Assembly: GCA_041645075.1 (NCBI GenBank)
Contig: JBAZQS010000004.1
Coordinates: 1-58,146 of the forward strand
Source: JBAZQS01 sp041645075
GTDB taxonomy: Bacteria; Patescibacteriota; Patescibacteriia; 2-01-FULL-39-33
DNA: 58,146 nt
Direction of reading: 5' to 3'
Shown: in pieces, positions 17,001 to 24,945 of the stretch
How the letters are laid out: each line of letters begins with the position of its first letter
Position numbering within the stretch: position 1 is the first letter of the stretch
The notes under the pieces: generated by a model
The model's database searches: none
Seen by the model: the letters and a program-made list of their open reading frames with translations, nothing else
Told to the model about the DNA's origin: nothing
Translations under genes and position numbers: made by a program

Positions 17001-17405
17001 CTAACGGCGGGCCAAGACCTTTTTTAATTTTTTTTGCCATTCGGCTAATTTTTTTGAGTCGCTGGTTTCCAAAAAATCAATAAATTGAGCCACCCCCACT
17101 TCGCCAAAAGTCCTGATTAAATTAGTCACCGCCTTTTTTGAAGTGGCCGCCAAAAAATCTTCCTTGCCTTGGGCCGGATGATAAATATAAGCCCCGTCAT
17201 CATTGAGTCGGCGCTTCAAAATGCCTTTTTCAAACAAACGCGACATTACGGTCATAATAGTGGTATAGGCGATTTTTCGGCTCTTTTTTAAACGGCTAAA
17301 AACTTGGCGCACCGAGACCTGGTTTAATTCCCAAATCACTCCCATCACATCGGCCTCTAAGGTGCCCAAGGGCTGTTTTAATTGTTCAATCTTATTTATT
17401 TTCAT
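17001..17405 (-). CDS. BlaI/MecI/CopY-family repressor
   Basis: A 134-residue winged-helix repressor: GTLEADVMGVIWELNQVSV near 14-32, then the recognition region AYTTIMTVMSRLFEKGILKRR near 46-66, and a C-terminal helical dimerisation part. Members pair with an M56 peptidase (BlaI/BlaR1) or respond to copper (CopY). It has no CopY-type CxCxnCxC tail, so induction probably goes through the M56 protein encoded 18 bp downstream. A matching operator lies at 17430-17449, implying autoregulation. Confidence 0.92.
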   Translation of the reverse strand: MKINKIEQLKQPLGTLEADVMGVIWELNQVSVRQVFSRLKKSRKIAYTTIMTVMSRLFEKGILKRRLNDDGAYIYHPAQGKEDFLAATSKKAVTNLIRTFGEVGVAQFIDFLETSDSKKLAEWQKKLKKVLARR

Positions 17406-17429
17406 AAATATTTTTAATACAAGTAATTA

Positions 17430-17449
17430 TACTACACTACATAGTAGTA
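17430..17449. promoter_or_regulatory. BlaI/CopY-type operator before the repressor gene
   Basis: A palindrome with 6-base arms TACTAC and GTAGTA, 24 bp upstream of the repressor start. The inner sequence CTACACTACATAGTAG (17432-17447) differs by one base from the operator core at 15868-15883. Confidence 0.85.
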
Positions 17450-17495
17450 ATTTACCTGAAAAAAATAACCGTGTCAAGAGCGGCTTGTCAAGCGT

Positions 17496-17531
17496 AAAAA
17501 TAGGGACCAGCCGCGACCCGTCCCTATTTTT
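17496..17531 (-). terminator. groEL terminator
   Basis: A hairpin with 12-base arms AAAAATAGGGAC and GTCCCTATTTTT, lying after the groEL stop on the minus strand and separating the chaperone operon from the repressor gene. Confidence 0.85.
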
Positions 17532-17547
17532 ATAAAATATTTTTTCA

Positions 17548-17600
17548 TGCCATAGGCAGATCCCATGCCAGAGGCAGGCGCAGCGCCTCTAGCGGAAAAT
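17548..17600. repeat. TGCCATAGGCAGA ... GCGGAAAAT palindromic repeat
   Basis: A palindromic stretch directly after the groEL stop, beginning TGCCATAGGCAGA and ending GCGGAAAAT. Both ends recur in the same order inside the glycosyltransferase gene at 21676-21709, pointing to a dispersed repeat. Confidence 0.55.
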
Positions 17601-17601
17601 T

Positions 17602-19233
17602 TTACATCATGCCCATGCCGCCCATACCTGGATTCATGCCCCCGTGGCCATGGCCTTCTTTTTCCGGCAAATCCGCGACCGCGCATTCGGTGGTTAAAAT
17701 CATGGCCGCGGCCGAAGCCGCATTTTGCAAAGCGCTGCGAGTTACCTTGGTCGGGTCAATAATGCCTTTTTCTACCAAGTCCTCATATTGTCCGGTTAAA
17801 GCGTTATAGCCGATATTGCCTTCTCGCTTTTTGACTTCCTCAACCACCACATCGCCGTTCTGGCCGGCGTTGAAAGCAATCTGCCGCAACGGCTCTTCAA
17901 TGGCCGCCTTTAAAATATCAATGCCGATTTTTTCTTCACCCGAAACCACCACATTGTTTAAGGCCTTGGCCGCGCGGATTAAAGCCACGCCGCCGCCCAC
18001 CACAATGCCCTCTTCAATGGCGGCCTTGGTCGCGGACAGAGCGTCTTCTATTCGCAGTTTCTTTTCTTTCATTTCGGTTTCGGTCGCGGCGCCAACCTTA
18101 ACCACGGCCACGCCGCCCGCCAATTTGGCCAGCCGCTCTCTTAATTTTTCCCGGTCAAAATCAGAGTCGCTTAATTCCAGGGCTTTATTGATTTGCGCGA
18201 TGCGATTTTCAATATTTTCTTTACGGCCCTTGCCGCCCACGATTTTTGTCTCTTCTTTGGTGGCGATAACTTTATCAGCCGAGCCCAGCATTTCTTCGGC
18301 GGCGTTCTCCAATTTCAAGCCGACCTCTTCGCTGATTACTTTGCCGCCAGTTAAAATCGCGATATCCTCCAACATCTCTTTTCGCCTGTCCCCAAAGCCC
18401 GGCGCTTTCACGGCTAAAATATTAAAAGTGCCTCGCAGTTTATTAACGACAAAAGTGGCCAAGGCCTCGCCCTCAACCTCGTCGGCGATAATGACCAAGT
18501 CCTTTCGGCCGGCTTGGGCCATTTTTTCCAGCAAAGGCAGAATTTCCGACAGAGAAGAAATTTTTTTATCCGTAATTAATATCGGCGCGTTATCATATTC
18601 GGCTTCCATTCTCTCGGCGTTGGTAATCATATAGGGCGAGATATAGCCCTTGTCAAATTGCATGCCTTTGACGATTTCTTTTTCAATGCCAAAACTCTGG
18701 CCCTCTTCCACGGTGATGACTCCCCCGTTGCCCACTTCCTCCAAGGCCTCGGCAATAATTTTGCCCACCTCTTCGTCATTGGCCGATATTGACGCCACTT
18801 GCTGTTTTTCTTCTCGGGTGGAAATCACTTTGGAATTATTCCTTAAGGCGTCCACAAGCGCGACCACGGCTTTTTCAATGCCGTGTTTAATGGTAATCGG
18901 ATTGGCGCCGGCCGCCACATTTTTCAAGCCCTCAACCACAATGGCTTGCGCTAAGATAATGGCCGTAGTCGTGCCGTCGCCCGCCACGTCATTGGTTTTG
19001 GAGGCGACCTCTTTGATTAATTCAGCACCCATATTTTCAAACTTGTCCTCCAAGTCAATTTCTTTGGCAATGGTCACCCCGTCATTGACAATCTGGGGCG
19101 CGCCATAGCCCTTGTCCAAAATCACATTCCGGCCCTTGGGGCCTAAAGTGATTTTTACGGCGCTGGCCAGCTTATCAATGCCGGCTTTTAATTTTCCCCT
19201 CGCTTCTTCATCAAAAATAATTTGTTTAGGCAT
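17602..19233 (-). CDS. groL: Chaperonin GroEL
   Basis: A 543-residue 60-kDa chaperonin, full length: LGPKGRNVILDKGYGAP near 32-48, the ATP-binding GDGTTTAIILAQAI near 86-99, VVGGGVALIRA near 410 and the flexible C-terminal GGM tail (NPGMGGMGMM). It folds cytosolic proteins in an ATP-driven double ring with GroES. It follows groES by 68 bp on the same strand under CIRCE control. Confidence 0.98.
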   Translation of the reverse strand: MPKQIIFDEEARGKLKAGIDKLASAVKITLGPKGRNVILDKGYGAPQIVNDGVTIAKEIDLEDKFENMGAELIKEVASKTNDVAGDGTTTAIILAQAIVVEGLKNVAAGANPITIKHGIEKAVVALVDALRNNSKVISTREEKQQVASISANDEEVGKIIAEALEEVGNGGVITVEEGQSFGIEKEIVKGMQFDKGYISPYMITNAERMEAEYDNAPILITDKKISSLSEILPLLEKMAQAGRKDLVIIADEVEGEALATFVVNKLRGTFNILAVKAPGFGDRRKEMLEDIAILTGGKVISEEVGLKLENAAEEMLGSADKVIATKEETKIVGGKGRKENIENRIAQINKALELSDSDFDREKLRERLAKLAGGVAVVKVGAATETEMKEKKLRIEDALSATKAAIEEGIVVGGGVALIRAAKALNNVVVSGEEKIGIDILKAAIEEPLRQIAFNAGQNGDVVVEEVKKREGNIGYNALTGQYEDLVEKGIIDPTKVTRSALQNAASAAAMILTTECAVADLPEKEGHGHGGMNPGMGGMGMM

Positions 19234-19301
19234 AAGAATAAATAGTTATTTATATTTTTATTTTTTATTATAACTTTCAGTAATTTTGTTATTGAAAATT
19301 T

Positions 19302-19577
19302 TTACTCAATTACCGCCAAAATATCCTCATAATTTAATATTTTGTATTCCTCTTCATTGATTTTAAATTCCTCGCCGGAATATTTGCCGAATAAAATCTT
19401 TTGCCCGACCTTAAGGCCGAGCTTGGCCACTTTTTCGCCGTTGCCAATATCTAAAATTTCGCCCTCGGCTTTTTTCTCTTTGTCAACCGTATCGGGCAGG
19501 ACAATGCCGGATTTGGTTATTTCCTGTTCTTTGGCCGGCTTGACCAAAACCCGGTCGCCAATTGGTTTGATGCTCAT
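19302..19577 (-). CDS. groS: Co-chaperonin GroES
   Basis: A 91-residue co-chaperonin: KPIGDRVLVKPA at the start, the mobile loop TKSGIVLPDT near 21-30 and the ending EYKILNYEDILAVIE. It caps the GroEL ring. It is the first gene of the operon; its leader carries a CIRCE element and a 145-bp inverted-repeat element between CIRCE and the start codon. Confidence 0.97.
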   Translation of the reverse strand: MSIKPIGDRVLVKPAKEQEITKSGIVLPDTVDKEKKAEGEILDIGNGEKVAKLGLKVGQKILFGKYSGEEFKINEEEYKILNYEDILAVIE

Positions 19578-19616
19578 AATTTTTATTTCCTTATTTATTA
19601 AATGGGTTTATTAATT

Positions 19617-19761
19617 ACTTTGAATTACGAAACTCCTTCTAAACCCCCTCCCCTTTATAAGGGGAGGGTTGGGGAGGGGTAAAAATATCAGAAAAAGCAT
19701 TAACCCCCTCTTGGTCTCCCCCTTATTAAGGGGGAGAAAAATGAGTTTCGTAATTCAAAGT
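19617..19761. repeat. 145-bp inverted-repeat element in the groES leader
   Basis: Perfect 19-base terminal inverted repeats ACTTTGAATTACGAAACTC (19617-19635) and GAGTTTCGTAATTCAAAGT (19743-19761) enclose two C/G-rich hairpins (around CCCCTTTATAAGGGG and CCCCCTTATTAAGGGGG). No reading frame is inside. Related hairpin cores occur in the CCA-adding enzyme gene at 52843 and the glycosyltransferase gene near 21450. Confidence 0.85.
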
Positions 19762-19774
19762 AAATGGGCATTTT

Positions 19775-19801
19775 TTAGCACTCTACAATTTAGAGTGCTA
19801 A
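19775..19801 (-). promoter_or_regulatory. CIRCE element (HrcA operator)
   Basis: Exact CIRCE structure: TTAGCACTC, nine spacer bases, GAGTGCTAA. It is the binding site of the heat-shock repressor HrcA and places groES-groEL under HrcA control. hrcA itself is not in the window. Confidence 0.97.
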
Positions 19802-19817
19802 ATAGGTTCTTTTGTAT

Positions 19818-19845
19818 TTTATAATAATGCCTTTATAAATGTCAA
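19818..19845 (-). promoter_or_regulatory. Sigma-70-type promoter of groES-groEL
   Basis: On the minus strand TTGACA (19840-19845) and TATAAA (19818-19823) are separated by 16 bases, just upstream of the CIRCE element. Confidence 0.7.
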
Positions 19846-19925
19846 GCACTTTGGTATACCCCAACGCCAAGCATTGGGGTTTGACGCAGGATTTAGTTTC
19901 CAAAATTTTCATAGGTAAATCGCTA

Positions 19926-19949
19926 CCCCGCCTCTCGTGAGAGGCGGGG
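19926..19949. repeat. GC-rich perfect palindrome
   Basis: CCCCGCCTCTCGTGAGAGGCGGGG, a 24-base perfect palindrome reported here in two arms of 12, with no T-run after it on either strand. Similar CCCGCC palindromes lie at 34659, 51202 and 57694. The flanking 19850-20060 stretch holds no gene that I can support. Confidence 0.6.
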
Positions 19950-20060
19950 CGATTGTATAAACCTAATTTTAATTATAAATTAAAACACCGCCTTCATCAA
20001 TTTGAATAGATAAAAGCGGTGCGGATTCAGGGTTAAAAGGTAAAAAGGTACAAGGGTAGA

Positions 20061-20786
20061 TCAGGAAACTACGGAACGAGCGCGCGAACCGAAATGGGCA
20101 CCAGACGGGCGGGAGTAGTCGACGTGGAACCTGCCGTTGTGCCAGTAAGCGCTGGGGACATCGCCACCGGCATAACGCGAACCGGCGCAAAGCGTCAAGT
20201 TCTTGACGTCCAAGTGCTTGCCGGTCTCGCTAAAACACTCCAACTCCAGAACCAGCCGTTCCATTAGGGTAATACCCTTGTGGTTCTCACTGGCGAGCGT
20301 GTTGGCCGACTTGCCCTTGTTTTCCTCGTCGGCTTCCGCCCGATCCCTGACCCAGATGACATATGTTTCCGTTGCCAGCCGGTCATTGGTCGAGACCGCT
20401 TTGTCCAGGTCATCCACATAACGCCAGCAAGGGAAATGCTTGGCGCACATGTCATAGACCTGATTGGGCGTCAGACTTTTAGCCACCACAATGAGGCGGT
20501 CAAAGCCGGGCTGCTGTTCGGGAATTTTGAGATTGGACGGGTCCAGCTCAAGGCCGAAATATTCTTGGTAGAACTTTTTCCAGGAGGCGAGCTGATCGGC
20601 CAAATCAATGCCCGGCAGCAACAGCGCTTCACTTAAAACCCTCTCCAGATCCTTGGCATTGCCGATCCAGCCCTGGGCCGTGGTTGAATCCATTTTCTTC
20701 CAAATTTTGGCCAGGGCCTTGATAACCGCGGTCACGAACTCCGCAAATTGCGGAATAACATCCAGGACATTCCCATTGGTTTTCAT
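20061..20786 (-). CDS. Hypothetical protein of a Patescibacteria-type family
   Basis: A 241-residue soluble protein with no recognised domain. Notable segments are RLIVVAKSLTPNQVYDMCAK, PCWRYVDDLDKAVSTNDR, YVIWVRDRAEADEEN and a final LTLCAGSRYAGGDVPSAYW. From general knowledge, similar hypothetical proteins are found in several copies in candidate-phyla genomes, but I cannot confirm that here. The start at 20786 is preferred over 20792 because AGAAGGGA lies about 8 nt before it. Base composition is more GC-rich than its neighbours, so recent arrival is possible. Confidence 0.75.
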   Translation of the reverse strand: MKTNGNVLDVIPQFAEFVTAVIKALAKIWKKMDSTTAQGWIGNAKDLERVLSEALLLPGIDLADQLASWKKFYQEYFGLELDPSNLKIPEQQPGFDRLIVVAKSLTPNQVYDMCAKHFPCWRYVDDLDKAVSTNDRLATETYVIWVRDRAEADEENKGKSANTLASENHKGITLMERLVLELECFSETGKHLDVKNLTLCAGSRYAGGDVPSAYWHNGRFHVDYSRPSGAHFGSRARSVVS

Positions 20787-20910
20787 GAGCATTTCCCTTC
20801 TTTTTTGAATGTTCTGCCGGTCCTAAGACCAGCCGTTTACCCCATAAATTGAGGTAATTAACATGATTATATCATACCTAACTAATTCTGTCTATAGTTT
20901 AAAAAATAAT

Positions 20911-22317
20911 TTATCTAAATTTAGATAATGTTATAATTTTTTTATATAACTCCAAATACTTTTTTGCCTGAATTTCTATGGTAAATTCTTGCTCGCATTT
21001 TTCTCTGGCCCGTGAACATAAATTTTGATAATTTTCATAATCCAAATCCAAAACCCACTTGATTCCACTCGCTAAATCCTCAACTTCAAACGGCCGGGCC
21101 AGATAACCGCTTTTTTGATGCTCAATCAGATCGGGCAAACCGCCGATATTAAAAGCGACCACGGGCGTGCCGCAAGCCAATGACTCCAGAACCGTATTGG
21201 GCAGATTATCCTGAATTGACGGCGCCACTAACACATCAGCGGCGCTGTAAACAATTGACAAGGCGATGTCGTCATTAAATTTGCCGAGATAATAAATGGG
21301 ACAGTTTAAGCCAATTTTTTCTTTTGGTTTAGAGGCGCCAAAAATTGCCAAACAGACCCCTCCCCAACCCGTTCCAGGGCAGAGCTGAATGCTCTCAGGG
21401 TCGCATTCATCTACGCTCGTCTTCGCCTCGCTTCTGCCCGTCTGATTACAGACCCCTTGTAAAGGGGAGGGAGAGTTACGGGAACACAAACAATCAATGG
21501 CGGATTTTAAATAGGAAAATCCCTTGCGCGGATTATCCAGTCCGTTCATCGCGCCAAAAAGAATAATTTTTTTATCCAACGGCAGATTTAAAATATTTCT
21601 GGCGATATTTTTATCCAGCGGCTTAAATATTTTCGTATTCACGCCGTAAGGAATGGTACAAATAGGATAATTTTTTCTGCCATAGGCAGACCCGCCTTTG
21701 GCGGAAAATAAATAACTTTCTTGAGCGCATTTAGTCAGCCACCGGCTGGGCGCGACCATGGTTAAATTTTTTAGATTTTTTAAAACTTTTTCTTTTCGGC
21801 GCCAAACCCACTTATCTACATCAAGGCCTGTTTGATTTTTCGGCCTATTGCCCCGATTATACCCCTCCCGATATCTTATATCGCCTTCAGCCACATAATG
21901 CTCGGCGCCGCAAAACGGCCACATATCATGAAATGTCCAGACAATGGGACAATTTATTTTTTTAAAATCCTCGGGCTTCATATAACCGCGATTAAACCAA
22001 TGGACATTGACAATATCGGGATTAATTTCGCGAAGTCGGCCGAAATCAACCGAGGAAATCACGGCCGGCGACTTAAAGGGGTCTTCTTTTTTAAATAATA
22101 AAAATCTGGCCGCGTCTTCTATGGCCGGACCGGCCAGTTGATTTAAAAATTTTTTCCATTTTGTTTCCGGACCCAAAACCGCCAAGTCATCGCTGAATTT
22201 TTTTTGGACCATCATCCGTGATTCTATTCCCAAATCAATAAGGCCACGATGCAAATTATAGGCGGGCTTTGAGGCCCCGCCTTTTATATCCGAGGTGCTG
22301 ATGATGATTATTTTCAT
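20911..22317 (-). CDS. Glycosyltransferase family 4, interrupted by in-frame repeats
   Basis: A 468-residue GT-B glycosyltransferase: IIISTSDIKGGASKPAYNLH at the N-terminus, TFHDMWPFCGAEHY near 130, APSRWLTKCA near 193, and PNTVLESLACGTPVVAFN with GGLPDL near 390 (the nucleotide-sugar site). It probably adds sugars to a surface polysaccharide. Two stretches look foreign: about 45 residues encoded at 21345-21480 (a dispersed 71-bp repeat plus flanking palindromes) and SAKGGSAYGRK from 21676-21709. Both keep the frame open, so the enzyme carries repeat-derived loops. Confidence 0.88.
   Translation of the reverse strand: MKIIIISTSDIKGGASKPAYNLHRGLIDLGIESRMMVQKKFSDDLAVLGPETKWKKFLNQLAGPAIEDAARFLLFKKEDPFKSPAVISSVDFGRLREINPDIVNVHWFNRGYMKPEDFKKINCPIVWTFHDMWPFCGAEHYVAEGDIRYREGYNRGNRPKNQTGLDVDKWVWRRKEKVLKNLKNLTMVAPSRWLTKCAQESYLFSAKGGSAYGRKNYPICTIPYGVNTKIFKPLDKNIARNILNLPLDKKIILFGAMNGLDNPRKGFSYLKSAIDCLCSRNSPSPLQGVCNQTGRSEAKTSVDECDPESIQLCPGTGWGGVCLAIFGASKPKEKIGLNCPIYYLGKFNDDIALSIVYSAADVLVAPSIQDNLPNTVLESLACGTPVVAFNIGGLPDLIEHQKSGYLARPFEVEDLASGIKWVLDLDYENYQNLCSRAREKCEQEFTIEIQAKKYLELYKKIITLSKFR
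21372..21442. repeat. 71-bp dispersed repeat inside the glycosyltransferase gene
   Basis: Reverse complement of the repeat inside the broken tRNA at 52320-52393. The first 42 bases and a later 18 bases are identical; only a 6-8 base centre differs. Its outer and inner arms are inverted (GGGCAGA/TCTGCCC, GAATGC/GCATTC), so it folds as a double hairpin. Confidence 0.88.
21676..21709. repeat. Double-hairpin repeat inside the glycosyltransferase gene
   Basis: Two adjacent hairpins, TCTGCC-ATA-GGCAGA and CCGCC-TTT-GGCGG, followed by AAAAT. It is read in frame as part of the protein. Ends match the repeat after groEL at 17548-17600. Confidence 0.65.
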
Positions 22318-22332
22318 TTTAATTTAATCGCC

Positions 22333-23841
22333 TTAACTTTCAAAATCAACTTGCCTGAAAACAAACGCAAGGCCTATCCACCAAATCATAATGCCAACAT
22401 ATTGCGTCCAAAGATAATGGTCAAACAAGCCAATCAGGCCCAAAGCTGGCCACAAAACCAATCCCGCCAAATTTTTATTTTTAACGGAAAATATTATGGC
22501 GTAAAAATAAAAAAATAAAAAAATAAAAAAGCCGATAAGGCCCAGCTCCGCCCAAACCAACAAAAAAATGTTGTGAACGGGCTGGTATTCATTGGTTTTT
22601 AAATTTGGATTTTGCTTATATAAATACCAAGTATAATTGCCCAAACCCGCGCCCAACAACCATTTATCTTTGATAATTTGTTCCGCCCCTTTCCTTAAGT
22701 CCGCTCTCCGGGCCAAGCTAATCCGCTCTAAATTTTCCCGGGCGGAAAAACGGGTGAACAATAACGGCCAATAAATTACTGATAAACAGCCAATCAATAT
22801 TATAATAGACGCGGTAATCTGCCATAACTCTTTTAAATATAATTTTTTAGCCGAACCCGGCTCGGGTTTTAAATATAGAGAGATGGTGGCAAAACTATTT
22901 TGTTGCGAAATTTTTGACTTTTTGAGCGAGACAAGGAGGGCCAGTAAAAAGATATGAGCCGTAGCAGCAGCTACGGTGAGAATCTTTTTGCGCCAGCCCG
23001 ACGAAGTCGCAGCCAAAAAGGACAAATTGCAGCAAAAATAGTTTTGCCACCATCTCAAAATATAGGCGAATAGGAAAATCAAATAGCCGACGCCCGCGCC
23101 CAGCCAAGCCGAACGGGAAAAGCTGAAAAAAATTCCGGCCGAAATAATTAAAATCAAGGCGATCAATAGTAATTTCATTTTCGGCTTGGCTAAATAATAT
23201 TTAAAATAAATAATCAAAGCCAAGAAAAAACCAAGCAACAAAAAACCGCCTAAAATATTCGGGTGGGGAAAACTGCCATACGGCCTTAACCAGAAACCGC
23301 TTGCTTCAATGACTACCGCTCCGACATCGCCGGGCCGATGGCCGGCCAAGCCCAGCCATTTGTTGGCCGCGACGGCTTGAGACAAAAATTGCCCAATGGC
23401 TAAAACCGCCTGAACCGCTCCGGCCGAAACGAGCGCCCAGTTTATTTTTTTTATATTAAATTTAAAATTTAAAATCAAAAAAAATAAAATAATGCCTTCG
23501 GCCAATTTAAACCACCAATAAAATGCCAGCGGTTTATCGGCGCTCCAAAAAATTGACAGAGAGGCCCATAAGAAAAAAATCCAAATCGCCAATACCGCCA
23601 ATAATTTTTTCCTATTGATTGACTTTAAATCAATTGAATATTTTCTGGCTCCGGCCCAGACGATTAACTGTAAAATCAAAATCAGCCACAAAATAATTTC
23701 CGACCCATACAAGCCATATGTGCCATATTGCCATTTACCGCCATTTAACATACCCTCCCGCCAAATCCAAACCGTCTGCCAGGGCAAAAAAAATAAAAAT
23801 AATAAAAACAGATATTCAATGACTTTTTTAATCTTGGCCAT
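22333..23841 (-). CDS. O-antigen ligase-like membrane protein with in-frame 177-bp element
   Basis: A 502-residue polytopic membrane protein (about ten helices) of the O-antigen ligase/Wzy_C type, with the family region GAGLGNYTWYLYKQNP, QPVHNIFLLVWAELGLIGFF near 405-445. It probably joins or polymerises surface glycans. Bases 22880-23056 are a copy of a 177-bp repeat (59 codons) that is otherwise intergenic at 28695-28871; here it reads through in frame and adds a hydrophobic-plus-charged segment between two helices. The gene overlaps the next upstream one by 14 bp. Confidence 0.87.
   Translation of the reverse strand: MAKIKKVIEYLFLLFLFFLPWQTVWIWREGMLNGGKWQYGTYGLYGSEIILWLILILQLIVWAGARKYSIDLKSINRKKLLAVLAIWIFFLWASLSIFWSADKPLAFYWWFKLAEGIILFFLILNFKFNIKKINWALVSAGAVQAVLAIGQFLSQAVAANKWLGLAGHRPGDVGAVVIEASGFWLRPYGSFPHPNILGGFLLLGFFLALIIYFKYYLAKPKMKLLLIALILIISAGIFFSFSRSAWLGAGVGYLIFLFAYILRWWQNYFCCNLSFLAATSSGWRKKILTVAAATAHIFLLALLVSLKKSKISQQNSFATISLYLKPEPGSAKKLYLKELWQITASIIILIGCLSVIYWPLLFTRFSARENLERISLARRADLRKGAEQIIKDKWLLGAGLGNYTWYLYKQNPNLKTNEYQPVHNIFLLVWAELGLIGFFIFLFFYFYAIIFSVKNKNLAGLVLWPALGLIGLFDHYLWTQYVGIMIWWIGLAFVFRQVDFES
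22880..23056. repeat. 177-bp inverted-repeat element (in-frame copy)
   Basis: Starts GAGATGGTGGCAAAACTATT and ends with the near-exact reverse complement. It aligns without gaps to the intergenic element at 28695-28871 over all 177 bases, with most positions identical. Length is a multiple of three, and the ligase frame is not interrupted. Confidence 0.92.
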
Positions 23842-24766
23842 TGATTAAATGATTAATTTTTAATTTATAGTTTCGTTCAAATCCGCGGCTGCGATTGCTA
23901 TCGTGGAGTTTCAGCATTTGGCGGTTGATAATTACATCCGTGCTTTCATTTTTATCTTTTTTATCTTTCATCGCCTTCAGGCCCTCGGGTAAAATAAACA
24001 TTTGGAATTTTTCAAAATACTTTTCGGGGATAACGCCCGCGATTTTTTCTAAAATTGTTTTTATCAAACCCCGGCTTGATTTTATTTTGCGGCGACAATT
24101 TATTTGATAGGGAAACCAGGCCGGAAATTTTTCTTTGAGCCAGCGATTGGCCTCAAAAAACTCCCGGCCGATATTATCTTCCTCATAAATAAAAATAAAT
24201 TGGGCGGTACCGTAGCCATAAAAATTTTCATTGTCCGGGGATATGGCGGAGCTTAAATTCAATTTATCGCCGGCGACAAAATAACTGACGCAAATTTTAT
24301 CCCGAGAATTTTTTTTATCGGGCCTGAGATTGAAAAATTTTAAAAAAGAATTGATAAAAAAGCGACCGGACCATATTCTTCCTTGCTCGGCAATAATAAA
24401 TAAATCAACATCGCTTTCCGGCTTAGTATTGCCCAAGGACAGGGAGCCATAGACGGCGATGCCTCTAATCCAGGGCAGAACTTTCAAAAATTTAATCACC
24501 CTGATCGCCTTTTTAAATTTACCAGGCGATAAGCAATAGGATCTGAGTTTTTTATCAACCAAAAAGTCCCGGCCGGCCAAAAAATAAAAACCGTTTTTAC
24601 GGCCAATAATCCCCTCTCTTTTTAAATGGTCTAAGGCCTTCTTTAATTCTATTGGCGCCGTCAAAAAATCCAGCCACTCATGCAGGGCGAAAAAAGTAAG
24701 GGGATATTCTAACATATCAAAATAGGCAGTCGCCTTTAATATAGATTTTTCCAAGTCATTAATCAT
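23828..24766 (-). CDS. Nucleotidyltransferase-fold protein
   Basis: A 312-residue protein with a winged-helix-like N-terminal part (residues 1-70) and a minimal nucleotidyltransferase motif GSLSLGNTKPESDVDLFII near 106-124, i.e. GS followed by DxD. The N-terminal part, with FDMLEYPLTFFALHEWL and a KREGIIGRKNGFYFLAG stretch, looks like a DNA- or partner-binding module. Substrate is unknown; such proteins may modify small molecules or RNA. It lies directly upstream of the ligase and overlaps it, so it may be coupled to polysaccharide export. Confidence 0.75.
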   Translation of the reverse strand: MINDLEKSILKATAYFDMLEYPLTFFALHEWLDFLTAPIELKKALDHLKREGIIGRKNGFYFLAGRDFLVDKKLRSYCLSPGKFKKAIRVIKFLKVLPWIRGIAVYGSLSLGNTKPESDVDLFIIAEQGRIWSGRFFINSFLKFFNLRPDKKNSRDKICVSYFVAGDKLNLSSAISPDNENFYGYGTAQFIFIYEEDNIGREFFEANRWLKEKFPAWFPYQINCRRKIKSSRGLIKTILEKIAGVIPEKYFEKFQMFILPEGLKAMKDKKDKNESTDVIINRQMLKLHDSNRSRGFERNYKLKINHLINGQD

Positions 24767-24785
24767 TTTATGGCTATTGTTATAT

Positions 24786-24807
24786 GAGATAGTTACAAAA
24801 TTATCTC
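24786..24807. repeat. Short copy of the GAGATAGTTA repeat
   Basis: GAGATAGTTACAAAATTATCTC read as arms GAGATA and TATCTC around a 10-base AT-rich centre, in the divergent spacer between the nucleotidyltransferase and peptidase genes. Confidence 0.7.
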
Positions 24808-24945
24808 AATATAAATTTACCACAACATGGGGCGTCTGGCAAAATCCAATCCTTGTCATCATGCCTAAAATATTCTATAATAAAAAACGTTCAGCCATAG
24901 CAAAAACATATTAGTTTTCAACTAAAAAAATTTGCCGCTAAGCTG

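Noticed and set aside
17816..18634. Long plus-strand open frame (272 codons) opposite groEL
   Set aside because: It is the antisense shadow of groEL, with low-complexity Ser/Ala-rich translation and no start context.
22895..23107. 70-codon minus-strand frame in the O-antigen ligase region
   Set aside because: It runs through the 177-bp repeat in another frame of the same gene; no evidence that it is translated.
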